Shown here piece after piece: positions 17,072-26,288 of a stretch of 64,000 bases of DNA (position 1 is its first letter; each line of letters starts with the position of its first letter). The notes below the pieces were generated by a model, which saw only the letters and a list, made by a program, of their open reading frames with translations, did not search any database and was not told where the DNA came from. The position numbers were made by a program, and so were the translations under genes. The stretch lies in contig NZ_VOHA01000016.1 of NCBI RefSeq assembly GCF_007859315.1, positions 102,778 through 166,777 of the forward strand, written 5' to 3'. The stretch comes from Reyranella sp. CPCC 100927 (GTDB lineage Bacteria; Pseudomonadota; Alphaproteobacteria; Reyranellales; Reyranellaceae).

Positions 17072-17086
17072 TTTCACCCTGTGAAA
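17072..17086. promoter_or_regulatory. TTTCAC-N3-GTGAAA dyad
   Basis: A perfect 6-bp dyad with a three-base centre, inside a longer near-palindrome ATGGATTTCAC/GTGAAACCAT. It is about 200 bases upstream of the GntR/UTRA gene and is a candidate binding site. Confidence 0.35.
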
Positions 17087-17284
17087 CCATATGTCCCGTG
17101 ATATCGTTAGCCTGCCGTCGAATCGACGGTGCGCGTTGCACGACCGATTGATGTTGTCTGTGTCATCAGCCGGCGAAGCAACGCAGTGCAGGTCTATTAT
17201 GACGGTTGTGCTGGCGATTTCGATCTTCGCGGCCACGCTGAACAAGGCTATGCTACCTCTCGACCGGCGGTTGCATAGGCGTTT

Positions 17285-18046
17285 GTGAGCGGACTGCCGA
17301 CAGGGGGTTGCGTGCGCACTAGCAGTCGGCGTTCCGGGGTACCGCTCTATCACATCATCTGTCTCGTGCTGCGTGACGGAATCGACTCTGGTCGTTACAA
17401 GTCCGGCGCCGCTCTGCCGACGGAAGATGACCTGGCGCGCGACTACAACGTGTCGCGGGTGACCGTGCGGCGTGCGCTGGGTGAACTGGCAAACGCCGGC
17501 CTGATCGAGCGGCGACAGGGCAGCGGCACCTTCGTGCGGGCCCGGCCCACCGCCAACGGCAAGCCGCTGGGCCTCATCGCAAGCACGATCAGCCAGATCG
17601 ACACGCTGTCCGAACGCACGACGGCGCGGATCATCGAGTTCGAGTACATCGAGACGCCACCCGAGATCAACGCCGCCTTCGGCCGGCACTCCAGCGAGCG
17701 CATGCAGCGCGCGGTACGGCTGCGCGAAGCCGATGGCGAGTCCTTGATGTACATCACGACATGGACGCCGGAAAAACTCGGCCGCGCCTACGACTCGGCC
17801 GACATGGAGCGCGAATCGATCAATCACCTGCTGGCGCGTTCCGGCGTGCGGCCGACATCGGGCGAACAGATCGTGTCGGTCACGATGGCCGACCCGGCGG
17901 TCGCGCGCCTGATGCGGCTTGACGTCGGCGCCCCCATGCTCAAGGTCATACGCCTGATGCGCGACCAGCGTCGCCGCACGGTGCAATACGTCGAAATGCT
18001 GGCGCGCGCGGACCGCTTTACGATCCGCATGAAGCTCGGCGCGTAG
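17285..18046 (+). CDS. GntR-family regulator, HutC/UTRA subfamily
   Basis: A winged helix-turn-helix (about residues 18-85, with ALPTEDDLARDYNVSRVTVRRAL and RRQGSGTFV) is followed by a UTRA ligand domain with the typical ending VEMLARADRFTIRMKL. The listed start is GTG 17285; GTG 17312 is an alternative nearer the helix-turn-helix. Such regulators sense sugars, amines or histidine-pathway intermediates. No catabolic operon adjoins it; the disrupted MFS gene upstream may have been its target. Confidence 0.88.
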   Translation: MSGLPTGGCVRTSSRRSGVPLYHIICLVLRDGIDSGRYKSGAALPTEDDLARDYNVSRVTVRRALGELANAGLIERRQGSGTFVRARPTANGKPLGLIASTISQIDTLSERTTARIIEFEYIETPPEINAAFGRHSSERMQRAVRLREADGESLMYITTWTPEKLGRAYDSADMERESINHLLARSGVRPTSGEQIVSVTMADPAVARLMRLDVGAPMLKVIRLMRDQRRRTVQYVEMLARADRFTIRMKLGA

Positions 18047-18073
18047 CGCGCAGGAAGCGCGCGTTCTCCCGGG

Positions 18074-18742
18074 TCAGCTCAACGGCGCCCACAGTGATTC
18101 GCGGTAGGCTTTCTCGATCCGCTCCTCGGCCTGCTTGGTGTCCTGTTCCGACATGCCGATCTGGTCGCGGATCATGCTGGCCAGCGACGGCAGCGTGCTG
18201 CGGTCGATCCGGCTCGCCGGATCCCACAGCCTGGAGCGCCGGAACGCCTTGGCGCAGTGCAGGTAGGCTTCGCGGACTTCCACGACGATCGCACACTTCG
18301 GACTCTTGCCTTCGACCGCCATCGACTCCAGCAGCTGGGGATCGGTGCTGAGTCGCGCGACGCCGTTGATGCGTGCGGTCTCGTCCATGCCAGGCAGCAG
18401 GAAGATCAGGCCGATCTTCGGATTCACCAGCAGGTTTTTCAGCGTGTCGAGGCGGTTGTTCCCGGGCCGGTCCGGAAGCGCCACCGTGTGCTCGCCGAAG
18501 ACCTTGAAGGAGCCCGGCGGATCGCCGCGCGGCGTGACATCCTGGTTGCCTTCAGCATCGGCCGTGGCCACGCAGCAGAACGGCGATATCTCGATGAAGT
18601 GGCGCAGGTGCCGATCGATCCGGCCGATATCCTTGGCGACGGCCAACGTGCCGGGCTTGGCGTAACTCGCCACCAAGGCACGCGCTTCGTCGGCGTTCAG
18701 CAGGGCTGGTCCCGCCGGCGGCGGCGTCAGGCTGTCGGGCAT
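18074..18742 (-). CDS. PNPOx-like FMN protein (MSMEG_1061-type)
   Basis: With ATG 18742 (CGGAG upstream) the product is 222 residues and shows a split-barrel flavin-binding domain with ISPFCCVATADAEGNQDVTPRGD, LPDRPGNNRLDTLKNLL and a C-terminal helix. The group resembles pyridoxamine-phosphate oxidase but is not the vitamin B6 enzyme; members bind FMN or F420 and their substrates are mostly unknown. It ends 27 bases from the convergent GntR stop and is separate from the ccm operon. Confidence 0.85.
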   Translation of the reverse strand: MPDSLTPPPAGPALLNADEARALVASYAKPGTLAVAKDIGRIDRHLRHFIEISPFCCVATADAEGNQDVTPRGDPPGSFKVFGEHTVALPDRPGNNRLDTLKNLLVNPKIGLIFLLPGMDETARINGVARLSTDPQLLESMAVEGKSPKCAIVVEVREAYLHCAKAFRRSRLWDPASRIDRSTLPSLASMIRDQIGMSEQDTKQAEERIEKAYRESLWAPLS

Positions 18743-18861
18743 GTCGGTCTCCGTTCGAAGGCGGGATGCTACCAAGAGCGGTGGGCGAATAGCATTCGAT
18801 TTCTCCCATCAAGAGAGTCGTGACGATCGATAAAATCTTCTCCCGTTTGCGGAGAGATCCA

Positions 18862-20250
18862 TCACTTGCTCTCAAGAACCTGCAGGCGTTTCTCGATCGC
18901 GACACGGGCGGCTGCATCCGTCGGCATCAGATCACGCAACCGGCGCAGGCGGCGGATGGCGCTGGGCTTGTCGCCAGCGGCCTCGTCGGCCTGGGCCAGG
19001 AAGAACAACGCCAGGCCGTTGTCGGGCCGGACCTTCTCCAGGCGCCTGAGGACGGCGACCGTCTCGGGCGACAATGCCTTGATGCCGGCATCGTCGCGGC
19101 GCAACCGCACCTCGGCCCATGCCGCGAGGATCTCGGGATCATCCGGCTTGAGCTTGTCGGCCGTGGCGTAGGCTTCGGCCGCCTTGTCGTGCTCGCCCAG
19201 CACGCTGCGCGCGCGCGCCAGGCGCCGCCAGCCTTCGACATCACCAGGCGTTTCCTTCAACCGCTCGGCGAGCCGATCGACCATGGCGCGGATCTGCTGG
19301 TCCCGCTGCTCGGGCGGCAGTTGCTCCAGCCGTTTGACATCGTCGGACGACGGCTGCGTCATGCCGGACGGCTTGCGATCCTTGCGATCGGGGCGAATGG
19401 TCTTGGGATCGATGCCGGCTTGCGTCGCCACCCGGGCGATCTCACGCGCCAGGGTCTCCAGCCAGGGCGCGCCATCCGGCGACTCGGCCTCGAGGTCGAG
19501 CCACCGTTTCAACGCCGATGCCGCATCGCCGGCCTGGGCGTCGGCCAGTCCGAGATAAAAACGAGCGCCGGGATTCTTGGGATCGCGCGCCAGCGCCGCG
19601 GCGAACGTCTCGCGGGCCGGCTGGGTCACCACGCCATCGGACTCGAAGGTCAACGCCTCGCCCAGCGACGACAGCACGTCGGCGCGATCCGGTGCAATCT
19701 GCTGCGCGGCACGAAAGGCGCTGACGGCCTCTTTCACACGCCCGATCGCAAGCTGCGCCCGGCCCAATCCGAGGTGAGCCTCGATATCCTTCGGATCCTT
19801 CTCGATGCGCTCGCGCAGGCGGCGGACCATTTCCATCGGCGCGGCGTCCGCCACCTTCGGCTCTGGCGGTTTGGGCCGTTCGGCAAAGGGCTGTGACGGC
19901 AATTCCGGATGGCCGACCTGGAAATAGATTCCCAACGCCGCCAGCGGCACCAGGATGGCGATGGCCGTCGGCAGGAAGCGCCGGCGTTGCGGCACAGGCA
20001 CGCTCGCCGCGTCGTCGGCCGCGGCCGCCGCGAGGATCCGCCGCTCGATCTCGACGCGGGCGGCCTTTGCCTCGCTCTCGCTCAGGTGATTGGCCGCACG
20101 CTCGCGCTCGACCTCGGCCAGCTGGTCCTTGTAGATCGCCAGATCATGATCCAGGCGCCGCGTCGGCTCGAAGCGTCGCCGCAACAGCGGCATCAGCAGC
20201 GCGGCGATCGCCAGCGCCGTGATCAGCGCGAGAGCCAGCGGCAGCATCAT
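18862..20250 (-). CDS. ccmI: Cytochrome c maturation protein CcmI
   Basis: CcmI holds apocytochrome c for heme ligation. The 462-residue protein has an N-terminal membrane helix (LALALITALAIAALLMPLL), a cytoplasmic coiled segment (IYKDQLAEVERERAANHLSE), a second membrane helix near residue 95-110, and a periplasmic TPR region that runs to the C-terminus. The ATG overlaps the ccmH stop by four bases, so it is the last, translationally coupled gene of the ccm operon. Confidence 0.92.
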   Translation of the reverse strand: MMLPLALALITALAIAALLMPLLRRRFEPTRRLDHDLAIYKDQLAEVERERAANHLSESEAKAARVEIERRILAAAAADDAASVPVPQRRRFLPTAIAILVPLAALGIYFQVGHPELPSQPFAERPKPPEPKVADAAPMEMVRRLRERIEKDPKDIEAHLGLGRAQLAIGRVKEAVSAFRAAQQIAPDRADVLSSLGEALTFESDGVVTQPARETFAAALARDPKNPGARFYLGLADAQAGDAASALKRWLDLEAESPDGAPWLETLAREIARVATQAGIDPKTIRPDRKDRKPSGMTQPSSDDVKRLEQLPPEQRDQQIRAMVDRLAERLKETPGDVEGWRRLARARSVLGEHDKAAEAYATADKLKPDDPEILAAWAEVRLRRDDAGIKALSPETVAVLRRLEKVRPDNGLALFFLAQADEAAGDKPSAIRRLRRLRDLMPTDAAARVAIEKRLQVLESK

Positions 20251-20882
20251 GGCCGCGCCTCGCGATCCTCGTCGAGCAAGGTATCCAGTCGCGCGCGCTC
20301 ACCAGGTGAGAGGTCGGCGGCGTTGGACAGTCCGGCCTGGCGCGCCTGCGTCCGTCGCACGCCGCGCCACAGCGCGAAGGCCGCCAGCAACAGCGCCAGC
20401 GGTGCGCCCAGCCACATCAATCCCGTGCGCCAGTCGAACGGCGGCTTGAGCAGCACGAAGTCACCGTAACGCGCACGCAGGAAGGCGATCACCTGCGCGT
20501 CGCTGTCGCCTTGCGTCAGCCGCTCGCGGATGGCGCGCCGCATGTCGCGCGCGATCTCGGCATTGGAGTCGTCGATCGACTGGTTCTGGCAGACGACACA
20601 GCGCACCTCGGCCGAGATCGTGCGCGCCCGCGCTTCCAGTGCCCTGTCGGGCAGCATTTCCGCCGGGTCGACCGCCAGTGCCGACATACTGATGCCCAGC
20701 ACGAGGAGTGCCGGGAGCACGCCACTCCAGTGGCGCACCTTCGGCGAAAGCGAATGCTTTCGCCTTTGACTGAAGGGCCGGCTCATGGTTCGGCGCCGCT
20801 TGAAATCCGGCGCTATGCGCTCAGGCGAAAGCGAAAGCTTTCGCCTGAGGTGCGCCACTGGAGTGGCGCGCTCCCGGCTCAC
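20247..20882 (-). CDS. ccmH: Cytochrome c maturation thiol protein CcmH
   Basis: CcmH reduces or holds the apocytochrome CXXCH thiols; its RCVVCQNQ motif (Cys95, Cys98) and the C-terminal membrane helix are intact. The start is unusual. GTG 20882 overlaps the ccmG stop (GTGA) and has AAGGAG eight bases upstream, so I give it; it adds a 50-residue N-terminus built largely from two inverted copies of a palindromic repeat. ATG 20786 or a GTG near 20736 would give a more normal signal peptide (VLPALLVLGISMSALA) but have poor ribosome sites. All are in frame. Confidence 0.88.
   Translation of the reverse strand: MSRERATPVAHLRRKLSLSPERIAPDFKRRRTMSRPFSQRRKHSLSPKVRHWSGVLPALLVLGISMSALAVDPAEMLPDRALEARARTISAEVRCVVCQNQSIDDSNAEIARDMRRAIRERLTQGDSDAQVIAFLRARYGDFVLLKPPFDWRTGLMWLGAPLALLLAAFALWRGVRRTQARQAGLSNAADLSPGERARLDTLLDEDREARP
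20711..20877. repeat. Two inverted 55-bp composite palindromes inside the ccmH 5' end
   Basis: Copy one is 20711-20765 and copy two, inverted, is 20823-20877, separated by 57 bases. Each contains two smaller palindromes: CGCCACT-CC-AGTGGCG and GGCGAAAG-N6-CTTTCGCC (the second with slight variation). The copies differ at only a few positions. Both lie within the open frame of ccmH. Confidence 0.8.
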
Positions 20883-21418
20883 TTCGACAGCTCCTTGACC
20901 AGCGGCAGGATGGTCTTGTTGATGTCATCCGCCGTCAGCGGCCGGCGCAGATGCAGGCGCACGATGCCACCTTTGTCGATCACGAACGTCTCCGGCACGC
21001 CACTGATACCGAACTCGACGCCGGCCCTGCCTTCCTGGTCGGCGCCGATGCGCTCGTAGGGATCGCCGAGGCGCCCCAGCCAGGCTTTGGCCTCCTCGGG
21101 CTTGTTGCGATAGTTGATGCCATGCAGGCGCACGCCTTCGCTCTTCAGGCGCAGGAACAGCGGATGCTCCACCAGGCAGGGCGCGCACCACGAGGCAAAG
21201 AAGTTCACCACCGTGACCTTGCCCAACCAGTCGGCACTGGTGAGGCGACTGCCTCCGTCATGCAGCGGCGGCAAATCGATCGATGGCGCCTTGTGGCCCA
21301 GCAACGGCGCGCCGATATCGGTGGGATTGCGGCTCTGCGTCAGCGCGTAGGCGAAAAAACCGCCCATGATGACGAGCATCAGCAGCGGCAACGCATAAAG
21401 CCAACGATTGGTCACCAC
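20879..21418 (-). CDS. ccmG: Thiol:disulfide interchange protein CcmG/DsbE
   Basis: A membrane-anchored thioredoxin of 179 residues: N-terminal helix (LPLLMLVIMGGFFAYAL), thioredoxin fold with FFASWCAPC (Cys78, Cys81) and the cis-Pro segment GISGVPETFVID. It reduces apocytochrome disulfides in the periplasm. Its GTG start directly follows the ccmF stop; a second GTG three bases on is equally possible. It overlaps ccmH by four bases. Confidence 0.93.
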   Translation of the reverse strand: MVTNRWLYALPLLMLVIMGGFFAYALTQSRNPTDIGAPLLGHKAPSIDLPPLHDGGSRLTSADWLGKVTVVNFFASWCAPCLVEHPLFLRLKSEGVRLHGINYRNKPEEAKAWLGRLGDPYERIGADQEGRAGVEFGISGVPETFVIDKGGIVRLHLRRPLTADDINKTILPLVKELSK

Positions 21419-23398
21419 TCACTCCGCCGGCTGTGCCGCGGGCTTGCGCGCGGCGCGCGGCGCACCGACCCGCAGGCGCCGATCGCTCAGCGATACGAAA
21501 CCACCGAATGCGGCCAGCGCCGCGCCGAGCCAGATCCATGGCGCCAGCGGATTATGGTAGAGCCGCACCGTCCAGCCGCCCTTGCCGTCCTGCTCCCCGA
21601 TGGTGGCGTAGAGATCGGCAAACACTGTCGTGCGAATCGCCGCCTCGGTGGTGGCCCGCCGCTGCACGGCATAGAGCCGGCGTTCCGGCTCCAAGGTCGC
21701 CACGACCGCACCGCCGCGACGATAGACCAGCCGGCCGCGCTCGGCGGCATAGTTCGGTCCGCGCAGAGGCTGCACGCTCTCCAGTGTCACGTCGTATCCG
21801 GCATGCGCGACCGAGGCGCCCGGCTTCAGCACGACGATGGTCTCGCTCTGCCATACCGATACGCCCGTGATACCCAGGACCATCAGCCCGAGCGCGGCAT
21901 GCGCAATCGTCATGCCGATTGCCGCCCGCGGCAGACCAGCGAGCCGGCGCAGCGAGTCGGCTAGCGGAACGCCGAAGAGCTGGATGCGCCGCGCCAGTTC
22001 GCGCACGGCACCCAGCACCAGCCACACGGCGACGGCGACGCCACAGGCCGCCAGCACCACCGAGTGGTGGGCGATGAACAGCGTCACTATGCCGGCGAGC
22101 ACGGCCACCGCCGCGATGGCACGCAGTTGTCGCCAGGCGCCGCCGAGGTCGCCACGCTTCCAGGCCAGGAACGGCCCGATCGGCACGGCCGCCAGCAGCG
22201 GCAGCGACAGCGGGATAAAGGTGGCGGCATAGAACGGCGGACCAACCGACACCTTGCCGGCATCGAGCGCATCGAGCGCCAGCGGATAGAGCGTGCCCAG
22301 GAACACGGTCAGCGTCAGCGTGGCCAGCAGCAGGTTGTTGAACACCAGGCCGCCTTCACGGCTGATCGGCACGAAGAGACCGCCCGGTGCCAGTTTCGGT
22401 GCCCGCCACGCGTAGAGGGCCAGCCCGCCGCCGGTAACGATGATCAGGAAGCCCAGGATGTAGAGGCCGCGCGCCGGGTCCTGCGCGAAGGCATGCACCG
22501 AGGTCAGCACGCCGGAGCGCACCAGGAACGTGCCCAGCAGCGACAGGGAAAACGCCAGAATGGCCAGCAGGACGGTCCAGCTCTTCAGCGCATCGCGCTT
22601 CTCGGTGACGATCGCCGAATGCAGCAGGGCGGTGCCCAGCAGCCATGGCATGAACGACGCGTTCTCGACGGGGTCCCAGAACCAGAAGCCGCCCCAGCCC
22701 AGTTCGTAGTAGGCCCACCACGAGCCCAGCGCGATACCCAAGGTCAGGAAGCACCAAGACGCCAGCGTCCACGGCCGCACCCAGCGGGCCCAGGCGGCAT
22801 CGACGCGGCCTTCGAGCAAGGCGGCGATCGCGAAGCTGAACGTGACCGAAAACCCGACATAGCCGAGATAGAGCAGCGGCGGGTGGAAGGCGAGGCCGGG
22901 ATCCTGCAGCAGCGGGTTGAGGTCGTCGCCGTTGAACGGCGGCGGATCGACACGCTCGAACGGATTGGAGGTGAACAGGATGAAGGCCAGGAACCCGAGG
23001 CCGATCAGTCCCTGGATTCCCAGCACGCGCGCCCGCAGGCTGGCCGGCAGATTGCCGCCAAAGGCGGCGACGCCGGCGCCGAACAGCGCCAGGATCAGCG
23101 CCCACAGCAGCATCGACCCTTCGTGGTTTCCCCACGTACCGGAGATCTTGTAGAGCAGCGGCTTGGCCGTGTGGCTGTTGCGCACGACGTTGGCGACGGT
23201 GAAGTCCGACACCACATAGGCCTGCATCAGGGCGATGAAGGCGAGCGCCACCAGCGCCAGCTGCGCCAGCGCCGCCGTGCGGCCGACTTCCATCATGCCG
23301 GGATCGCCGCGACGGGCACCCAGCAACGGCAGCGTGCCCTGCGCCACCGCCACGCACATCGCCAGCACCAGGGCGTAGTGGCCGAGTTCGGGGGTCAT
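21419..23398 (-). CDS. ccmF: Heme lyase subunit CcmF
   Basis: A polytopic membrane protein of 659 residues with the WWD heme-handling motif (WGGFWFWDPVENASF, about residues 235-250) and a dozen or more hydrophobic segments. CcmF joins heme from CcmE to apocytochrome c together with CcmH and CcmI. It begins 13 bases after ccmE and is followed without gap by ccmG. Confidence 0.95.
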   Translation of the reverse strand: MTPELGHYALVLAMCVAVAQGTLPLLGARRGDPGMMEVGRTAALAQLALVALAFIALMQAYVVSDFTVANVVRNSHTAKPLLYKISGTWGNHEGSMLLWALILALFGAGVAAFGGNLPASLRARVLGIQGLIGLGFLAFILFTSNPFERVDPPPFNGDDLNPLLQDPGLAFHPPLLYLGYVGFSVTFSFAIAALLEGRVDAAWARWVRPWTLASWCFLTLGIALGSWWAYYELGWGGFWFWDPVENASFMPWLLGTALLHSAIVTEKRDALKSWTVLLAILAFSLSLLGTFLVRSGVLTSVHAFAQDPARGLYILGFLIIVTGGGLALYAWRAPKLAPGGLFVPISREGGLVFNNLLLATLTLTVFLGTLYPLALDALDAGKVSVGPPFYAATFIPLSLPLLAAVPIGPFLAWKRGDLGGAWRQLRAIAAVAVLAGIVTLFIAHHSVVLAACGVAVAVWLVLGAVRELARRIQLFGVPLADSLRRLAGLPRAAIGMTIAHAALGLMVLGITGVSVWQSETIVVLKPGASVAHAGYDVTLESVQPLRGPNYAAERGRLVYRRGGAVVATLEPERRLYAVQRRATTEAAIRTTVFADLYATIGEQDGKGGWTVRLYHNPLAPWIWLGAALAAFGGFVSLSDRRLRVGAPRAARKPAAQPAE

Positions 23399-23411
23399 GC
23401 CGTCACGTCCA

Positions 23412-23879
23412 TCATGGCTTGCTGCCGGTTGTCGGGATCGGCTCGCCTTCCTTCCAGCGGCCGGCCTTCTTCAGGGCGTCGGCAACTTCCGGCGGCATGT
23501 ACTTCTCGTCGTGCTTGGCCAGCACTTCGCGCGCCGCAAAGATACCGTCGGGCCGCATCGATCCCAGCGCGACAATCCCCTGGCCTTCGCGGAACAGATC
23601 CGGCAACACACCACGGTAGCTCACTTTCAGCGTGTGATTGGTGTCGGTCACCTCGAAGGTCGTGACCAGGCCGTCATCGCTCTTGGTCACGCTGCCGGGC
23701 GCCACCAGGCCACCGACCCGCAGGGTCGTGTTGGCGTTGGGCGGTTTCTGGGCGATCTCGGTTGGCGACTGGAAGAACACCAAGTTGTCGTTGAGCGCGA
23801 CCAGCACGAGGCCCACAGCGACGGCAAGCGCACCCAGCGATCCCAGCAGCAGCCACAGCCGTTTGCGTTTGGGTGTCAT
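23412..23879 (-). CDS. ccmE: Heme chaperone CcmE
   Basis: CcmE is a periplasmic heme carrier. With ATG 23879 the product is 155 residues: an N-terminal membrane anchor (LWLLLGSLGALAVAVGLVLV), a beta-barrel, and the covalent heme-binding histidine in LAKHDEKYMPPE (His123, Tyr127). The upstream open frame to 24038 is a shadow of ccmD. Confidence 0.94.
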   Translation of the reverse strand: MTPKRKRLWLLLGSLGALAVAVGLVLVALNDNLVFFQSPTEIAQKPPNANTTLRVGGLVAPGSVTKSDDGLVTTFEVTDTNHTLKVSYRGVLPDLFREGQGIVALGSMRPDGIFAAREVLAKHDEKYMPPEVADALKKAGRWKEGEPIPTTGSKP

Positions 23880-23892
23880 GTCCGGTGCCCGG

Positions 23893-24060
23893 TCAGGATC
23901 GCCGCGCGCGACGGTCAAGGCCACGCGCCTGCAGCTCGCGCTGCACCCGCGCCCGCGACCACAGCGACCACAGCAGCAGGCCGCCCAGCGCCAGCACCGC
24001 AATGCCATAGGCCGGCCAGATATAGGCGCCGTGGCCACCCATCGACAGGAACCCGCCCAT
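23893..24060 (-). CDS. ccmD: Heme exporter protein CcmD
   Basis: A 55-residue single-helix protein starting MGGFLSMGGHGAYIWPAYG, preceded by GGAGGG. The helix (YGIAVLALGGLLLWSLW) and a basic C-terminus match CcmD, which helps release holo-CcmE from the CcmABC complex. It lies between ccmC and ccmE in the standard order. Confidence 0.88.
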   Translation of the reverse strand: MGGFLSMGGHGAYIWPAYGIAVLALGGLLLWSLWSRARVQRELQARGLDRRARRS

Positions 24061-24122
24061 GCTTCCCTCCGGCCGCCTATATAGGCCGCTGTCGACCGCC
24101 TGTCGCGGCGGCGAATCGCCCC

Positions 24123-24851
24123 TCAGCGGCCACCCAACGCAGCCGTTTCCAGGCGCCGTCGGCCGATTTCCGTCTCGGTGCGCAACAGCACCAGGAAGAC
24201 CAGGAGCGCCAGATAGGCGCCGGCCATCACCAGCAGCGGCGTCAGGATCGAGGGATGGATGGCCGGCCCGTCCAACTTCAATACCGAGGCTGGCTGATGC
24301 AGGGTGTTCCACCAGTCGACCGAGAATTTGATGACCGGCAGGTTCACCACCCCCACCAGCGCCAGCACCGCGGCAGCACGGTCACCGCGTTCGGGATCAT
24401 CGAACGCGCGGCTCAGCGCGATGTGGCCGAGATAGAGGAAGAACAGCAGCAGCATCGACGTCAGCCGGGCGTCCCACACCCACCAGGTGCCCCACATCGG
24501 GCGTCCCCAGAACGAGCCGCTGACCAGGCACACCAGCGCATAGGCGGCGCCGACCGGCGCCACGGCGCGGGCCATCAATGCCGCCAGCGGATGACGCCAG
24601 ACCAGCAGCGCGGCCCCCAGCCCGGCCAGCAGCGCGTAGCCCGCCATCGACCACCAGGCCGCCGGCACATGGATGAACATGATGCGCACCGTCTCGCCCT
24701 GCTGGTAGTCAGGCGGCGCCACGAACAGCGCCATATAGAGCCCGACGGCCCACAGCAGCGCGGTAAGGGCGCCCAGCCACGGCAAGATGCGGGCGCTGAA
24801 GCGCTGAAACCGCGCCGGGTTGGCGAGAATGTGGATCGACGACATGGACAT
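24123..24851 (-). CDS. ccmC: Heme exporter protein CcmC
   Basis: Six-helix membrane protein of 242 residues with the WWD-type signature WGTWWVWDARLTS and flanking histidines (FIHVPAAWWS). CcmC loads heme onto CcmE. Two in-frame ATGs lie at 24851 and 24845; the second has better spacing from an AGGA site. Confidence 0.94.
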   Translation of the reverse strand: MSMSSIHILANPARFQRFSARILPWLGALTALLWAVGLYMALFVAPPDYQQGETVRIMFIHVPAAWWSMAGYALLAGLGAALLVWRHPLAALMARAVAPVGAAYALVCLVSGSFWGRPMWGTWWVWDARLTSMLLLFFLYLGHIALSRAFDDPERGDRAAAVLALVGVVNLPVIKFSVDWWNTLHQPASVLKLDGPAIHPSILTPLLVMAGAYLALLVFLVLLRTETEIGRRRLETAALGGR

Positions 24852-24888
24852 TCCTGGCCGTCTCTATTCCCGGTTCTGCATGGCCTGT

Positions 24889-25563
24889 CTACTCCACCGC
24901 CTGCCGCAGGGCTGCCGCCATGGCCCAGGGCGTGATGGCCAGCGCACCGGCCAGGAAAGCGCCCAGCAGGGCGAAATGCGCCAGCACGCCATCACCGCTT
25001 TTCAGCGCCTCCACGGCCCCGACGCCGAAGATCAGTACCGGCACCGTCAGCGGCAGCACCAGCAAGGCCACCAGCGCGCCACCCCGACGGGCGCCCAGGG
25101 TCAAGGCCGCTCCCAGCCCGCCCAGCAGCGACAGGCTTGGTGCGCCCAGCAGCAATGATCCCGTGAGAGTCGCGATGGATGGTGCATCCAGGCCGAACAG
25201 CAGTCCCAGCGCTGGTGACAGAACCGCCAGCGGCAAACCAGTCACGATCCAGTGTGCCAAGCATTTGGCGAGCGCCGTCAGTTCCAGTGGCAACGGCGCC
25301 AGGACCAGCTGCTCCAGCGTGCCGTCGGCAAGATCGTCGGCGAAGAGGCGATCCAGTGACAACAGGGCTGCAAACAGGGCGGCGACCCACAACACGCCCG
25401 GGGCGATCCGGGCCAGGGTTTCGAGCGATGGTCCCACGCCGAGCGGAAAGAGACTGGCCGCCAGCGCGAAGAAGGCCAGCACCACGGTCGCATCGCCCGG
25501 CCGCCGCCACACCAGCCGCAGATCGCGCATCACCAGGGCAGCGAAGCGACTCATGCCACTCAC
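24889..25563 (-). CDS. ccmB: Heme exporter permease CcmB
   Basis: A 224-residue protein with six hydrophobic segments and the family blocks RDLRLVWRRPGDA and FADDLADGTLEQLVLAPLP. CcmB is the membrane half of the CcmAB ATPase needed to release heme-loaded CcmE. It overlaps ccmA by four bases. Confidence 0.93.
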   Translation of the reverse strand: MSGMSRFAALVMRDLRLVWRRPGDATVVLAFFALAASLFPLGVGPSLETLARIAPGVLWVAALFAALLSLDRLFADDLADGTLEQLVLAPLPLELTALAKCLAHWIVTGLPLAVLSPALGLLFGLDAPSIATLTGSLLLGAPSLSLLGGLGAALTLGARRGGALVALLVLPLTVPVLIFGVGAVEALKSGDGVLAHFALLGAFLAGALAITPWAMAAALRQAVE

Positions 25564-26219
25564 ACCCAGGAGTCGGCTTCGGCCGCGTCATCTGGCGCAA
25601 ACCGGCCGACGTCCAGCGTCTGCGCCTCGGGCAGAACGATCTCACCATGCGTCGCGATGGCCGCGATGCCTCCTGTCGCGAGGTGGTCGGTGATCGCCGC
25701 CTGCAGGGACTGTCGCGACGCCTCGTCGAGCCCCGCTGCCGGCTCGTCGAGCAGCCAGACGGTTGCTTCGCTGAGCGCAACGCGGGCCAGCGCAACGCGT
25801 CGGCGCTGGCCCGCCGACAGGTAGCGCCCTGGCCGCTCCAGCAACGACGTCAGATCGAAGCGCGTCAGGACCCGGTCCCACAATGCATGCGCCGGCACGC
25901 TGCCGGTGCGCAGGCGCTGCGCCGCCTCGAGGTTTTCGTGCACCGTCAGGTCGCCCTTGATGGCGTCGGCGTGTCCCAGCCATGCCAGACGCGCCCGCCA
26001 GGCATCGGCGCCGGCACGCACATCCTCGCCCTGCCAGGTGATCTCCCCGCGCCGCGCTGGCGTCAGCAGGGCCACGACCCGCAGCAAGGTGGACTTGCCC
26101 GTGCCGTTGCGGCCGGTGAGCAGCACGGCGCCGCCGGCCGCCACGTCGAAACCGAGGTCGTGAAAGACGGGCCGTCCGCCGCGGCGGCAGCTCAGCGATC
26201 GGACGGACAAAACGGACAT
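25560..26219 (-). CDS. ccmA: Heme exporter ATPase CcmA
   Basis: An ABC ATPase of 219 residues with Walker A GRNGTGKSTLLR, signature YLSAGQRRRVALAR and Walker B VWLLDEPAAGLDE. It powers CcmABCD. It is the first gene of the nine-gene operon ccmABCDEFGHI, so the promoter should lie in the 69 bases between it and the gene ending at 26289, or further upstream. Confidence 0.93.
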   Translation of the reverse strand: MSVLSVRSLSCRRGGRPVFHDLGFDVAAGGAVLLTGRNGTGKSTLLRVVALLTPARRGEITWQGEDVRAGADAWRARLAWLGHADAIKGDLTVHENLEAAQRLRTGSVPAHALWDRVLTRFDLTSLLERPGRYLSAGQRRRVALARVALSEATVWLLDEPAAGLDEASRQSLQAAITDHLATGGIAAIATHGEIVLPEAQTLDVGRFAPDDAAEADSWV

Positions 26220-26288
26220 CGGGCCGGCAATAGTGGACGACGATACCGGCAGTCATAGCATGAGCCGTTCGATGCCCGTGAAGCCGGC

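Larger units (their letters stand above)
16835..17284. other. Gene-free stretch between MFS remnant and GntR regulator
   Basis: No gene is supported in these 450 bases. They contain a hairpin at 16879-16903 and a TTTCAC/GTGAAA dyad at 17072-17086, and probably the promoter of the regulator at 17285. Confidence 0.5.

Noticed and set aside
17054..17986. 310-codon minus-strand open frame
   Set aside because: Antisense to the GntR/UTRA regulator; His/Arg-rich shadow composition.
22064..24935. Long plus-strand open frames opposite ccmF to ccmC
   Set aside because: They are composition shadows of the conserved ccm genes, low in hydrophobic residues and very rich in Arg, Gln and His.
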